Shown: positions 49,415 through 57,859 of the stretch, piece by piece
Layout: each line of letters opens with the position of its first letter
Numbering within the stretch: position 1 is the first letter of the stretch
Translations under genes and position numbers: made by a program
Assembly: GCA_018374355.1 (NCBI GenBank)
Contig: JAHAFI010000002.1
Coordinates: forward strand, 62,001-126,000
Direction of reading: 5' to 3'
Origin: Clostridiales bacterium
GTDB lineage: Bacteria > Bacillota > Clostridia > Lachnospirales > Lachnospiraceae
Length of the DNA: 64,000 bases
Notes under the pieces: model-generated
What the model was told of the DNA's origin: nothing
The model's input: the letters and a program-made list of their open reading frames with translations, nothing else
Databases searched by the model: none

Positions 49415-50551
49415 TCAGAAAACAGGAGCAGTGGAGCTGCCCGGATGTAAATGCGGAGTGAGCACACGGTGATAGATGTTGGTATCATTATTTTCAATTC
49501 TGTTTCGTAACAGAAGCCCAGCTTCCTGACCGATTTGAAATTCAGCCTGATCAATATAGGTAAAGAAAGAGGTCTGCTTTGAGTCACAGAACGGTTTATC
49601 AAAACAGATTAAAGAAACATCTTTTGGAATAGACAGTCCGAAAGACGTAAACATACTATACAGATAAGCACCTGTAGATGATTCTGCGGCAATAAAAGCA
49701 GTAATCTTTTTTTCCTTTATTATATTCAAAAATAACTCTTTGTGAGAGGAATAATCGGCGTGTTTGTCGAGGTTTTCAACTACAGTCACAGCATCTTTCG
49801 GTAAACCCGAACGGACAACAGATTCGCGTATGCCGTTGAATCTCTCCTGAATGGAAAAAGTAGACAGACAGGTGGCAGATACAAAACAAAAACTCCGATG
49901 TCCCAGACGATATAAATGGTCAACACAAAGTGCTCCGCCCACCGGATTATCTGAAATAACATAGCTGGTATCCAGACGGGGGAGAGAGCGGTCGATTAAC
50001 ACCAAAGGAGATTTCTGAAGGAGCAGATAGAGAAGCTGGCTGCTGAAAAAGGGCTGATCCTGTGGAAAAAGGATGATCCCTGAAACCTGTTGGTCAATAC
50101 ATCTCTGCAAAAGATAATTTTCAGTAGAAGGACTTCGGCTGGGCAGAACAACACATACATAGCGGTCATCCGGCAGAACAGAGTGAACTCCCGCGATCAG
50201 TGACATGGCAAAGAAATCTTCTATTGCAGGAATAATGAAGGCAACTTCATAAAGCTCAGAATTTTTTGCAGCAGGCTGACCGGATGGAACGGAAATGGAA
50301 ATGTTTTTCGGGGGTTCCGTTTCATCAGAATCGGCAATAAAGGTGCCCTTATTGGGATGACGAACAACTTTTCCTTCTGCTTTCAGTTCTGCCAGCGCTT
50401 TGGAAACCGTGATACGGCTAACATTATATTGTTCGGTTAACTGCTGCTCGGTAGGTAATTTATCACCGGGAAGAAGAAGTTTCGTTTCGATTTGAGTGGA
50501 AATGTCCTCCTTTATCTGCTGATAAAGCGGACGGTTGTCAGGTGCTGCCAT
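49415..50551 (-). CDS. GntR-type regulator with LacI-like sugar-binding domain
   Basis: The 378-residue protein has an N-terminal GntR wHTH (PLYQQIKEDISTQIETKLLLPGDKLPTEQQLTEQYNVSRITVSKALAELKAEGKV). A Peripla_BP_3 sugar-binding domain follows (VAFIIPAIEDFFAMSLIAGVHSVL, VLIDRSLPRLDTSYVISDN, FVSATCLSTFSIQERFNGIRE). This is the AraR architecture. It is divergent from the ABC transporter operon and probably represses it until a sugar ligand binds. Confidence 0.9.
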   Translation of the reverse strand: MAAPDNRPLYQQIKEDISTQIETKLLLPGDKLPTEQQLTEQYNVSRITVSKALAELKAEGKVVRHPNKGTFIADSDETEPPKNISISVPSGQPAAKNSELYEVAFIIPAIEDFFAMSLIAGVHSVLPDDRYVCVVLPSRSPSTENYLLQRCIDQQVSGIILFPQDQPFFSSQLLYLLLQKSPLVLIDRSLPRLDTSYVISDNPVGGALCVDHLYRLGHRSFCFVSATCLSTFSIQERFNGIRESVVRSGLPKDAVTVVENLDKHADYSSHKELFLNIIKEKKITAFIAAESSTGAYLYSMFTSFGLSIPKDVSLICFDKPFCDSKQTSFFTYIDQAEFQIGQEAGLLLRNRIENNDTNIYHRVLTPHLHPGSSTAPVF

Positions 50552-50604
50552 AATAAAATCCTCCTTTGGATGAATGAAGCGTATGGAAAAGCAAACATAT
50601 TTAT

Positions 50605-50625
50605 AAGTATATCACATTTATACTT
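50605..50625. promoter_or_regulatory. Dyad operator near the GntR-type gene
   Basis: AAGTATA (50605-50611) and TATACTT (50619-50625) form a perfect inverted repeat with a 7-base spacer, 54 bases upstream of the regulator start. It is a candidate operator for the divergent regulator. Confidence 0.55.
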
Positions 50626-50713
50626 TTTGGTCAAATCATCAATGACATATTTGATATATTCAAAGTGTAAAAATGAGAAAAGTGAAATTGTGCATAACTA
50701 ACAAAAATAGGTG

Positions 50714-50758
50714 TTTTTTTTTTTTTTTTATTGCAATTTAACAATAATCATGTATAAT
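50714..50758 (+). promoter_or_regulatory. Promoter of the transport operon behind a T16 tract
   Basis: TTGCAA (50731-50736), 16 bases, TATAAT (50753-50758). Sixteen T bases (50714-50729) end directly before the -35 box. The tract could act as an UP-like element and is prone to length change. The rest of the 307-base gap between the divergent genes is AT-rich with no ORF. Confidence 0.75.
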
Positions 50759-50858
50759 AAAGAAAAACGCGAGAGACGAAGTGCAAAACAAACAAGACAA
50801 ATAAGACAAAATATATATTGCGGATGCAGTATAGAAATGTCGGAAAGGGGTAGGAGAT

Positions 50859-51818
50859 ATGGCTTTAACAAAAACGGTAGGAACTCTCAGTAAAGAGCAA
50901 AAAGCTCGAAATCGAAAAACATTTTGGATGGAGGTCAAAAGGCATCGGCTGCTATATTTGTTTCTCCTGCCTTGTATTGCATCACTTATAGTTTTCTGCT
51001 ATGTGCCAATGGCCGGCATATTGCTTGCATTCAAGAATTACCGATTCGATTTGGGAATTTTTGGAAGTGAATGGGCAGGGCTGAAACATTTTGAGAACTT
51101 TATTTCTTCGCCGGAATTCTGGATGACAATTAAGAATACGCTGGTGATTAGCTGCCTGAAACTGGTGATATGTTTCCCGGCGCCGATCATACTGGCACTT
51201 TTGCTGAATGAGGTGAAAGCGTTAAAGTTCAAAAAGGTAGTACAGACAGTCAGCTATCTGCCGAACTTTGTATCATGGGTTGTTGTAGTACAGTTGCTGA
51301 ATGCATTATTTACTCCTTATGGAGGTATTGTGAACTCCATCAGGGAAGCAATGGGATTGGAACCTCTTTTTATCATGGGAATGAAAAATGCCTTTCTTCC
51401 ATTGGTTGTTTTATCAGATCTGTGGAAAGGAATTGGATGGGGATCCATTGTTTATCTGGCAGCCATTACCGGTGTAGACCAGCAGTTGTATGAGGCGGCA
51501 GCTATTGACGGTGCGAATCGCTGGAAGTGTACGCTGCATATTACGATTCCAAGTATATTGCCTACGATTGTGATTATGTTTATCATGGCAGTCGGCGGCA
51601 TTCTGAATGCAGGATATGATCAGATTCTGCTGCTGCAGCAGCCTGCTAATATGGAACTGTCTCAGGTTCTGGATACATATATTATTCAGACAGGTATCAA
51701 ATTTGGTAAGTTCGAATATGCTACGGCAATTGGCCTGTTCAAATCCGTATTTGCTCTGGTATTAGTAACACTTACCAACTATATTTCGAAAAAAACTGCT
51801 GATATCAGTTTGTGGTAA
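50859..51818 (+). CDS. Sugar ABC transporter permease, LplB type
   Basis: The 319-residue membrane protein has the LplB pattern: LLYLFLLPCIASLIVFCYVPMAGILLAFKNY, the EAA loop (YEAAAIDGANRWKCTLHITIPSILPTI), and about six membrane segments. It belongs to CUT1 oligosaccharide importers. No ATPase gene is in the cluster, so it presumably uses a shared MsmK/UgpC-type ATPase elsewhere. Confidence 0.9.
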   Translation: MALTKTVGTLSKEQKARNRKTFWMEVKRHRLLYLFLLPCIASLIVFCYVPMAGILLAFKNYRFDLGIFGSEWAGLKHFENFISSPEFWMTIKNTLVISCLKLVICFPAPIILALLLNEVKALKFKKVVQTVSYLPNFVSWVVVVQLLNALFTPYGGIVNSIREAMGLEPLFIMGMKNAFLPLVVLSDLWKGIGWGSIVYLAAITGVDQQLYEAAAIDGANRWKCTLHITIPSILPTIVIMFIMAVGGILNAGYDQILLLQQPANMELSQVLDTYIIQTGIKFGKFEYATAIGLFKSVFALVLVTLTNYISKKTADISLW

Positions 51819-51839
51819 GAGGAAAGGAAGGGTATCCAG

Positions 51840-52730
51840 ATGAAAATTAAAGAATCGAAAGCAAGAAAAATATTTCAGGTTTGTAACTATGTATTTTTAG
51901 GGCTGCTTGGAATCTGCACCTTTTATCCGTTCTGGTATGTATTGATCGCATCTTTCAATACAGGACGTGATTTTATGAAGGGCGGTGTCTGGCTGTTCCC
52001 AAGAGAATTCACACTGGAGAACTACAAGCTGGCCTTTGAGGATGATGCGATATTCCAATCTCTTGGAATATCGGTAGCAGCGACTGTTCTGAGCGTTGTG
52101 CTGGGACTGCTGTTTACAGCGCTGGTAGCGTATGCAATGTCAATTAAAACACTCCCGGGAAAAAATTTCCTCAGCTTCTTCTGGTATTTTACCACGATTT
52201 TCAGCGGCGGTATGATTCCGTACTATATGGTGCTGAGAGATCTGAATTTGACAAGCAGCTTCTGGCTGTATGTCATCCCCGGAATATACAGTTTTTACAA
52301 TTTCGTCCTATTGAGGACAAACTTCCAGGCCGTTCCTTATGAATTGAGAGAATCCGCTCTTTTGGATGGTGCGGGAGATATGACCATATTATCAAAGATT
52401 TATATTCCTCTTTCCAAACCGATTCTGGCCACTCTGGCTCTGTTCATCGGTGTAGGAAAATGGAACGACTGGTTTACCGGTGCATACTACCAGAGTCAGG
52501 TGTCCTTGTATCCGGCGGCAACATTGCTTCAGAAGATTCTGAATGAAGCAGCGGCAACAAACCAGATCAAGCAGGGTCAGGAGACCGCGCTGGGAACCAT
52601 AACAAGTTTTACATCCCAGTCCTTACAGATGGCATTTGTAATGCTTCTGACCATGCCGATTGTAATCATTTATCCGTTTTTACAGAAATATTACGTAAAA
52701 GGCGTTATGGTAGGTTCTGTGAAAGGCTGA
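51840..52730 (+). CDS. Sugar ABC transporter permease, LplC/YtcP type
   Basis: The 296-residue partner permease has FYPFWYVLIASFNTGRDFMKGGVWLFPREFTLENYKLAF at its N-terminus and the EAA-like loop (RESALLDGAGDMTILSKIYIPLSKPILATLALF). It lies 21 bases after the first permease gene. Confidence 0.9.
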   Translation: MKIKESKARKIFQVCNYVFLGLLGICTFYPFWYVLIASFNTGRDFMKGGVWLFPREFTLENYKLAFEDDAIFQSLGISVAATVLSVVLGLLFTALVAYAMSIKTLPGKNFLSFFWYFTTIFSGGMIPYYMVLRDLNLTSSFWLYVIPGIYSFYNFVLLRTNFQAVPYELRESALLDGAGDMTILSKIYIPLSKPILATLALFIGVGKWNDWFTGAYYQSQVSLYPAATLLQKILNEAAATNQIKQGQETALGTITSFTSQSLQMAFVMLLTMPIVIIYPFLQKYYVKGVMVGSVKG

Positions 52731-52801
52731 TGCGGAAAATGGTATATGTGACAGGCTGTTATTGATTTTAAATATAATAAGCAAAAAAAGGAGGAAATGA
52801 A

Positions 52802-54571
52802 ATGAAAGCAAAAAAATTAGTAGCGTTTCTGCTGTCTGCTGCAATGGTAGCAGGAGCACTGGCAGGCTGCGGCGGCGACAAAAAAGCGGCATCAGAAAAC
52901 AAAGGAGCAGACTTGTCCAAGGGTGAGGAACCAGAGGGCGCCACAGGAGAGACATACACCGATGAAGATGGTAATACATATGCCAAATTTGACGATGTAA
53001 AACTGAAAATGCTGGTATGCTGGAATGGTGACTTCCTGACAGCAGATGATCAGTACAACAATGAGGTTGCAAAGGCGATCAGAGACAAAATCGGTGTTAC
53101 GGTTGAATTCGAAGGTATCATGATGAATGAAGCTGAGAAGCTGAACATGATGTTCGCTTCCGGTGATATGCCGGATATGGTAAATGCACCATACTGGGGC
53201 GGTACAGCAGGAGAGACTGCTATCATCAAAAAGGGTGGCGTAGAAGGAAGATTGATTGATATCAAGGATATCGTTCCGAATTATCCGAATATTGCAGATG
53301 GATGGGAGCTGGGCGTTGTCAGCCAGAAATATCTGGAAAATGATATCGATGATCCTCAGTTTGAAGGTGCAAGATATGTGCTTCCTACAGAGGTTGCAGG
53401 AAGTAAGGAGGATATCGCATTGTGGGCGTACGGCGTATTTGTACGCGGCGACGTTGCAGAAACACTGGGCGTTGATGTAAGCACAATCAAAACCTCTGAA
53501 CAGTTATATGACTTTATGAAACAGGCTCAGGAGTATGGCTTCAAGGATGTTAACGGAAATGATTGTATTGTTGCTACGACCTATCATGATGGATGGTCCT
53601 ATGGCGACTATGCAGAAAGCTTCCACGATAAAAATCTTACATCCTATCGTCAGGATGAAAATGGTAATGTAACACACACAAAACTGCGGGAACGTTGGAT
53701 TGATGAAAATATGTTTATCTGGAAACTGGTAAACGAAGGTCTTCTGGATAAAGAATGCTTCCGTACCTCTGATGATGCTGCAAAAGAAAAAGTTGGAAGC
53801 GGTACAGCACTGTTTACCTGTGCACAGTACGGTGTGACCATCGATGCAACAAAACAGAGTGGTCTGTATAACTCTAATCCTGAGATGAGATACATCCCGG
53901 TTGGTCCTCTGAATTATGCAGATGGTTCTTCTCTGGTACAGATCGAGCCGGAAGGAAGAAGCGGTTCTCCTGTAATCTTCTTCCCGAACACCTGCTCCAA
54001 TATCGATGCAGCTATGACATGGCTTGACTATGTAAACTCCAAAGAAGGACAGAAACTGATTTATTACGGATTCGAAGGCGATACTTATGAATTAAATGAA
54101 GAAGGACAGCCAAGAATGAACGCAGAGCTGACAGAAAGATATGCGGCTGATTCTGAATCCGTTAGAAAAGAGCTTCGTCAGAGAGGTATCAACTACATGG
54201 GCGCAAGAACCTATGTTGCTTCCAAGAGAATGATGTGGTTTGGCGAAAGCGAACCGTTTGCAAGCGATGCTTTAGCACCTGAACTTGTAGAATACAAGAA
54301 ACAGAGACCAGCAGAAATCCTGCCGGGTTACGCAATTGACGCTTTAGCTCCTGGATTTGAAGGTTACCAGGAAATGGCAGAATGGGCGCTGGATGATAAC
54401 AAAGAGAAAGAGTACAAAGAAAGAGCTTACTTTGCAGAGACAGAAGAAGAAGCAAGAGAGATTCTGGAAGAGTATCAGGAATACCTGAGAACAAATGAAG
54501 ATGGTGTGTTCCTGGAATTCCTGGAATACATGACAGAACAGGCAAAAACAAAAGATAATATCGCTTACTAA
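52802..54571 (+). CDS. Sugar-binding lipoprotein (LplA-like, 589 aa)
   Basis: The signal sequence LVAFLLSAAMVAGALAGC ends in a lipobox with Cys at residue 23, followed by GGDKKAASENKGAD, a charged spacer. The mature part has solute-binding features (LKMLVCWNGDFLTADDQYNN, ASGDMPDMVNAPYWGG, FFPNTCSNIDAAMTWLDYV). Size fits LplA-type binding proteins for larger glycosides. A strong ribosome binding site (AAGGAGGAAATG) and a downstream terminator indicate high expression. Confidence 0.9.
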   Translation: MKAKKLVAFLLSAAMVAGALAGCGGDKKAASENKGADLSKGEEPEGATGETYTDEDGNTYAKFDDVKLKMLVCWNGDFLTADDQYNNEVAKAIRDKIGVTVEFEGIMMNEAEKLNMMFASGDMPDMVNAPYWGGTAGETAIIKKGGVEGRLIDIKDIVPNYPNIADGWELGVVSQKYLENDIDDPQFEGARYVLPTEVAGSKEDIALWAYGVFVRGDVAETLGVDVSTIKTSEQLYDFMKQAQEYGFKDVNGNDCIVATTYHDGWSYGDYAESFHDKNLTSYRQDENGNVTHTKLRERWIDENMFIWKLVNEGLLDKECFRTSDDAAKEKVGSGTALFTCAQYGVTIDATKQSGLYNSNPEMRYIPVGPLNYADGSSLVQIEPEGRSGSPVIFFPNTCSNIDAAMTWLDYVNSKEGQKLIYYGFEGDTYELNEEGQPRMNAELTERYAADSESVRKELRQRGINYMGARTYVASKRMMWFGESEPFASDALAPELVEYKKQRPAEILPGYAIDALAPGFEGYQEMAEWALDDNKEKEYKERAYFAETEEEAREILEEYQEYLRTNEDGVFLEFLEYMTEQAKTKDNIAY

Positions 54572-54618
54572 TCTGTAATGTAAGGCATATGAGTAAAATA
54601 TCTGTAAGATGAGGTAAG

Positions 54619-54675
54619 AAAAGGAATGTAGCTGAATTGATGTGAATTATTAAAATTTAGTTACATTCCTTTTTG
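54619..54675 (+). terminator. Intercistronic terminator after the binding protein
   Basis: A 20-position stem (54619-54638 with 54654-54673, a few G-U pairs, 15-base loop) ends in T bases. It probably lets only part of the transcripts reach the enzyme genes, a usual way to favour binding-protein expression. Confidence 0.75.
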
Positions 54676-54693
54676 GATTTTGGAGGAATTATT

Positions 54694-56967
54694 ATGGGCT
54701 ATATCAGAGAGAAGACAGAAGAATTAACGGGATATCAGGCAGGTGACGCATACCGGCCATCGGTTGATCTGGAATGTGATTTTGTGATGGTTTACGGAAT
54801 CGATGATACCATGCCGGAGCGTATCCGTCAGTACAAGGAAAAGGGTTATGTTGTTCACCTGATGACCGGTATTGCATGGGGAGAATATCAGAATTATCTG
54901 GACGGAAAATGGGATGGAAGAAAGCACTGGGATGAAGGACAGGTGGAAAGAAGCGGAAAAGAAATTATCCACAATCCGACAGTGCCTTACATGGTTCCGA
55001 CAGTAGCATTTGCCGATTATCTGACAGAGCGGATGAAGATTGCAGTAGATAACGGTGTGGAAGCGATTCATGTGGAAGAACCGGAATTCTGGGACAGAGG
55101 CGGTTATTCAGAAGCTTTTAAACGGGAATACGAGATTTATTATCATGAGCCATGGCGTCCGCAGCATGAGGATTTGGATGTACGGTATAAATCAGCCAAA
55201 TTAAAGGCGCATTTGTACAGCAGAACCATCGGACGCGTCAGCGCTGCCCTGAAGGAATATGCAAAAGTGACATACAATCAGGATCTGCGTTTTTATGTAC
55301 CGACTCATAGCCTGCTGAACTATACACAGTGGAAGATTATGAGCCCTGAGGCAGATCTTATCAGTATTCCAAGTGTAGACGGTTATATTGCACAGATTTG
55401 GACAGGAACCAGCCGGGAAGCAAATGTTTATGAGGGTGTATATAAAGAGCGTACTTTTGAGACTGCGTATCTGGAATATGGAGTAATGCAGGAGCTGGTG
55501 AATGGAACAGGAAGAAGAATGTGGTTCCTGAATGACCCTATCGAGGACCTTCCATCTTATACATGGGATAACTATGAATACAACTATAAAAAGACGGCTG
55601 CCGCATCCCTGCTGCATCCATATATCTGGCACTATGAGATCTGTCCATGGCCTCACCGGGTGTTTGACGGAAGATATCCGAGATTCCAGCCGCGTATTGC
55701 CGAGAAAATAGAGACAAGCTTTGAGACCGACCAGTCCAAACCGATTCCGCAGCATTATTCCACGTTGCTGAGCAGTATGTTCCAGATGTTTGGCGATATG
55801 GAGCAGAAAGAGTTTAGCTTTGAGGGAGTAAATGACGGCTTTGGCGTGTTTATGTCCGACAGCGGTCTGTTCCAGCGAACATTCCCGGATGGAATCGTGA
55901 ATGGAAAAACTCTGGAAGACCGGTTTGAGAAAGCAAAACATAAAAACACAGGAAATCTGGTGGACGAAGAGGAAGCAGCTAAGCTTATGAAGGAAATTGA
56001 CAGCGATGAATCCATGTATTGGGATTTTGTGCAGAGCCTTGCATTCCCTCAGTTTTTCGGTTTGTCCATGCCCCTGCTAAAATACGGTCTTCCGGTAAAA
56101 CCGGTTCAGCTTGACAATGTGCGCCGTTTCCCGGGCTATCTGAATGAACTGAAATATCTTGTATTAAGCTATGAATATATGAAACCGGAAGCTCCGGATG
56201 TGAACATGGCAGTTGTATCATGGGTGAAAAATGGCGGCACACTGTTTTATATCGGTGATGGAAGCGATCCGTTCCATAAAATTGATTCATGGTGGAAAAA
56301 TTCCGGTTATGAAAATCCGGCACAGCACTTGTTCGAAATGGCAGGAATAGATAAAATGCCGGAAGACGGAGTATATCCGATAGATAAAGGACGCATTGTT
56401 GTATGGAATATGTCACCGGCAAGGATTTGTCTGGATCGCAACCATGCGGATACCTATCGGAAAATGGTTAAAGAAGCTCTTGCAGTCTGCAAAACAGAAT
56501 GGGAATACCGCAATGATCTGACACTGCACAGAGGACCATACATTATCTCCTGTGTTATGGATGAGAGCGTTTCGGAAGAAAGCAAAGTATTTGAAGGCCT
56601 TTATGCAGATATGCACGAAAATGATTATGCCATTATCACAAGAAAAGAAGTTGCTCCTGATCATACGGCGCTGCTCTTTGATTTTGATAAAATCAAGGGA
56701 GAAACATTCCGCGTAATCGGCTGTTCGGCACGAGTGCTGGATGCAAAGCTGGGTGATGAAGGCTTTGAGATGCCTGTAAAAGCGGCAGAGAAGATCAAAG
56801 CATTCGTAAGAGTGCGTCTGCCTCATCCGGCAGTTGAAGTGACTGCGGTTACGGAGGAAGGAACCCCGGTAGAATTGCAGTCCGAATGGAATGAAGCAAC
56901 ACAGACATTGCTGTTTAGCTATGACAGCGATGCGCAGAAGGTTATTGTGTCAGGAAAGTGGGGCTGA
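54694..56967 (+). CDS. Putative TIM-barrel glycosidase-like protein, unknown family (757 aa)
   Basis: ATG 54694 follows TGGAGG; an upstream in-frame TTG lies in the terminator stem. The first 400 residues have barrel-like strands (CDFVMVYGIDDTMPERIRQYKEKGY, GVEAIHVEEPEFWDRGGYS with clustered acids, YVPTHSLLNYTQWKIMSPEADLISIPSVDGY). The middle has a GAT-like segment (VNMAVVSWVKNGGTLFYIGDG) and the end is beta-rich. There is no signal peptide, so it acts in the cytoplasm. It looks like a retaining or lyase-type glycoside enzyme, but I cannot place it in a known GH family. Confidence 0.6.
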   Translation: MGYIREKTEELTGYQAGDAYRPSVDLECDFVMVYGIDDTMPERIRQYKEKGYVVHLMTGIAWGEYQNYLDGKWDGRKHWDEGQVERSGKEIIHNPTVPYMVPTVAFADYLTERMKIAVDNGVEAIHVEEPEFWDRGGYSEAFKREYEIYYHEPWRPQHEDLDVRYKSAKLKAHLYSRTIGRVSAALKEYAKVTYNQDLRFYVPTHSLLNYTQWKIMSPEADLISIPSVDGYIAQIWTGTSREANVYEGVYKERTFETAYLEYGVMQELVNGTGRRMWFLNDPIEDLPSYTWDNYEYNYKKTAAASLLHPYIWHYEICPWPHRVFDGRYPRFQPRIAEKIETSFETDQSKPIPQHYSTLLSSMFQMFGDMEQKEFSFEGVNDGFGVFMSDSGLFQRTFPDGIVNGKTLEDRFEKAKHKNTGNLVDEEEAAKLMKEIDSDESMYWDFVQSLAFPQFFGLSMPLLKYGLPVKPVQLDNVRRFPGYLNELKYLVLSYEYMKPEAPDVNMAVVSWVKNGGTLFYIGDGSDPFHKIDSWWKNSGYENPAQHLFEMAGIDKMPEDGVYPIDKGRIVVWNMSPARICLDRNHADTYRKMVKEALAVCKTEWEYRNDLTLHRGPYIISCVMDESVSEESKVFEGLYADMHENDYAIITRKEVAPDHTALLFDFDKIKGETFRVIGCSARVLDAKLGDEGFEMPVKAAEKIKAFVRVRLPHPAVEVTAVTEEGTPVELQSEWNEATQTLLFSYDSDAQKVIVSGKWG

Positions 56968-56976
56968 TGACAAGCC

Positions 56977-57846
56977 ATGGAAACGGCTAATATTTTCAAT
57001 ATTCAGCATTTTAGCGTACATGATGGCCCGGGTGTCAGAACTGTTATTTTTTTCAAAGGATGCAATTTGCGCTGCAAATGGTGTCATAATCCGGAATCAT
57101 GGCGGGGAAACAAAGAAATTATGATGTATCCGGAAAGATGTATTGGTTGTTTTGCCTGCAGGGATATCTGCCCGGCAGGAGCCCAGCATTTTGAAGAGGG
57201 AAGCCATTGGATCGAACAGGAAAAGTGCATACATTGCTTTGCCTGCTGCAGTGAATGCTATGCAGATGCTTTGATTACTGTGGGAGAAAAACGGGATACA
57301 GATCAGATTTTCCGGGAAATTGAAAGAAACCAGGCATATTTTGAACAGTCGGGAGGCGGCGTGACATTTTCCGGCGGAGAATGTATGCTGCAGCCGGAGG
57401 CTCTTAGTGAGCTTTTAAGTAAATGCAAAGAGGCAGGAATTCACACGGCGGTAGATACCGCCGGTGATGTGCCATGGGAAAGCTTTGAACAGGTTATCCC
57501 GTATACGGATTTGTTCCTGTACGATCTGAAAGCGATGGACGCGCAGGTTCATAAAAACTGTACGGGAGTGACCAATGAACGGATTCTGGATAACTTCAGG
57601 CGGCTGGCTCAGATGGAAAAAGAAATAATCGTTAGAATTCCATGGATACCGGAATACAATGGAGACCAGTTGGAGCTTATTGCAGAGTTTCTTTCGGATT
57701 ATCCCCAGATACGGGCAGAGCTTCTTCCCTACCACAGTATGGGAAAATCCAAAAAGGATGCGCTGGGCAGATCCGATACTTTTAAAGCAACAGTACCTTC
57801 GAAAGAATTGACAGCAAAAATGAAGGAAAAATATCATTTTTATTAG
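56977..57846 (+). CDS. Glycyl-radical enzyme activating protein (radical SAM)
   Basis: The 289-residue activase has the radical SAM cluster motif C29-x3-C33-x2-C36 (GCNLRCKWCHNPES). An inserted double ferredoxin domain follows (CIGCFACRDICPAG, CIHCFACCSECYADAL), then GGGVTFSGGECMLQPEAL and DLKAMDAQVHKNCTGV. The ferredoxin insert marks activases of eliminase-type glycyl radical enzymes rather than the short PFL activase. It would put the radical on Gly705 of the next gene's product. Confidence 0.93.
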   Translation: METANIFNIQHFSVHDGPGVRTVIFFKGCNLRCKWCHNPESWRGNKEIMMYPERCIGCFACRDICPAGAQHFEEGSHWIEQEKCIHCFACCSECYADALITVGEKRDTDQIFREIERNQAYFEQSGGGVTFSGGECMLQPEALSELLSKCKEAGIHTAVDTAGDVPWESFEQVIPYTDLFLYDLKAMDAQVHKNCTGVTNERILDNFRRLAQMEKEIIVRIPWIPEYNGDQLELIAEFLSDYPQIRAELLPYHSMGKSKKDALGRSDTFKATVPSKELTAKMKEKYHFY

Positions 57847-57859
57847 AGGAGACGGATTT

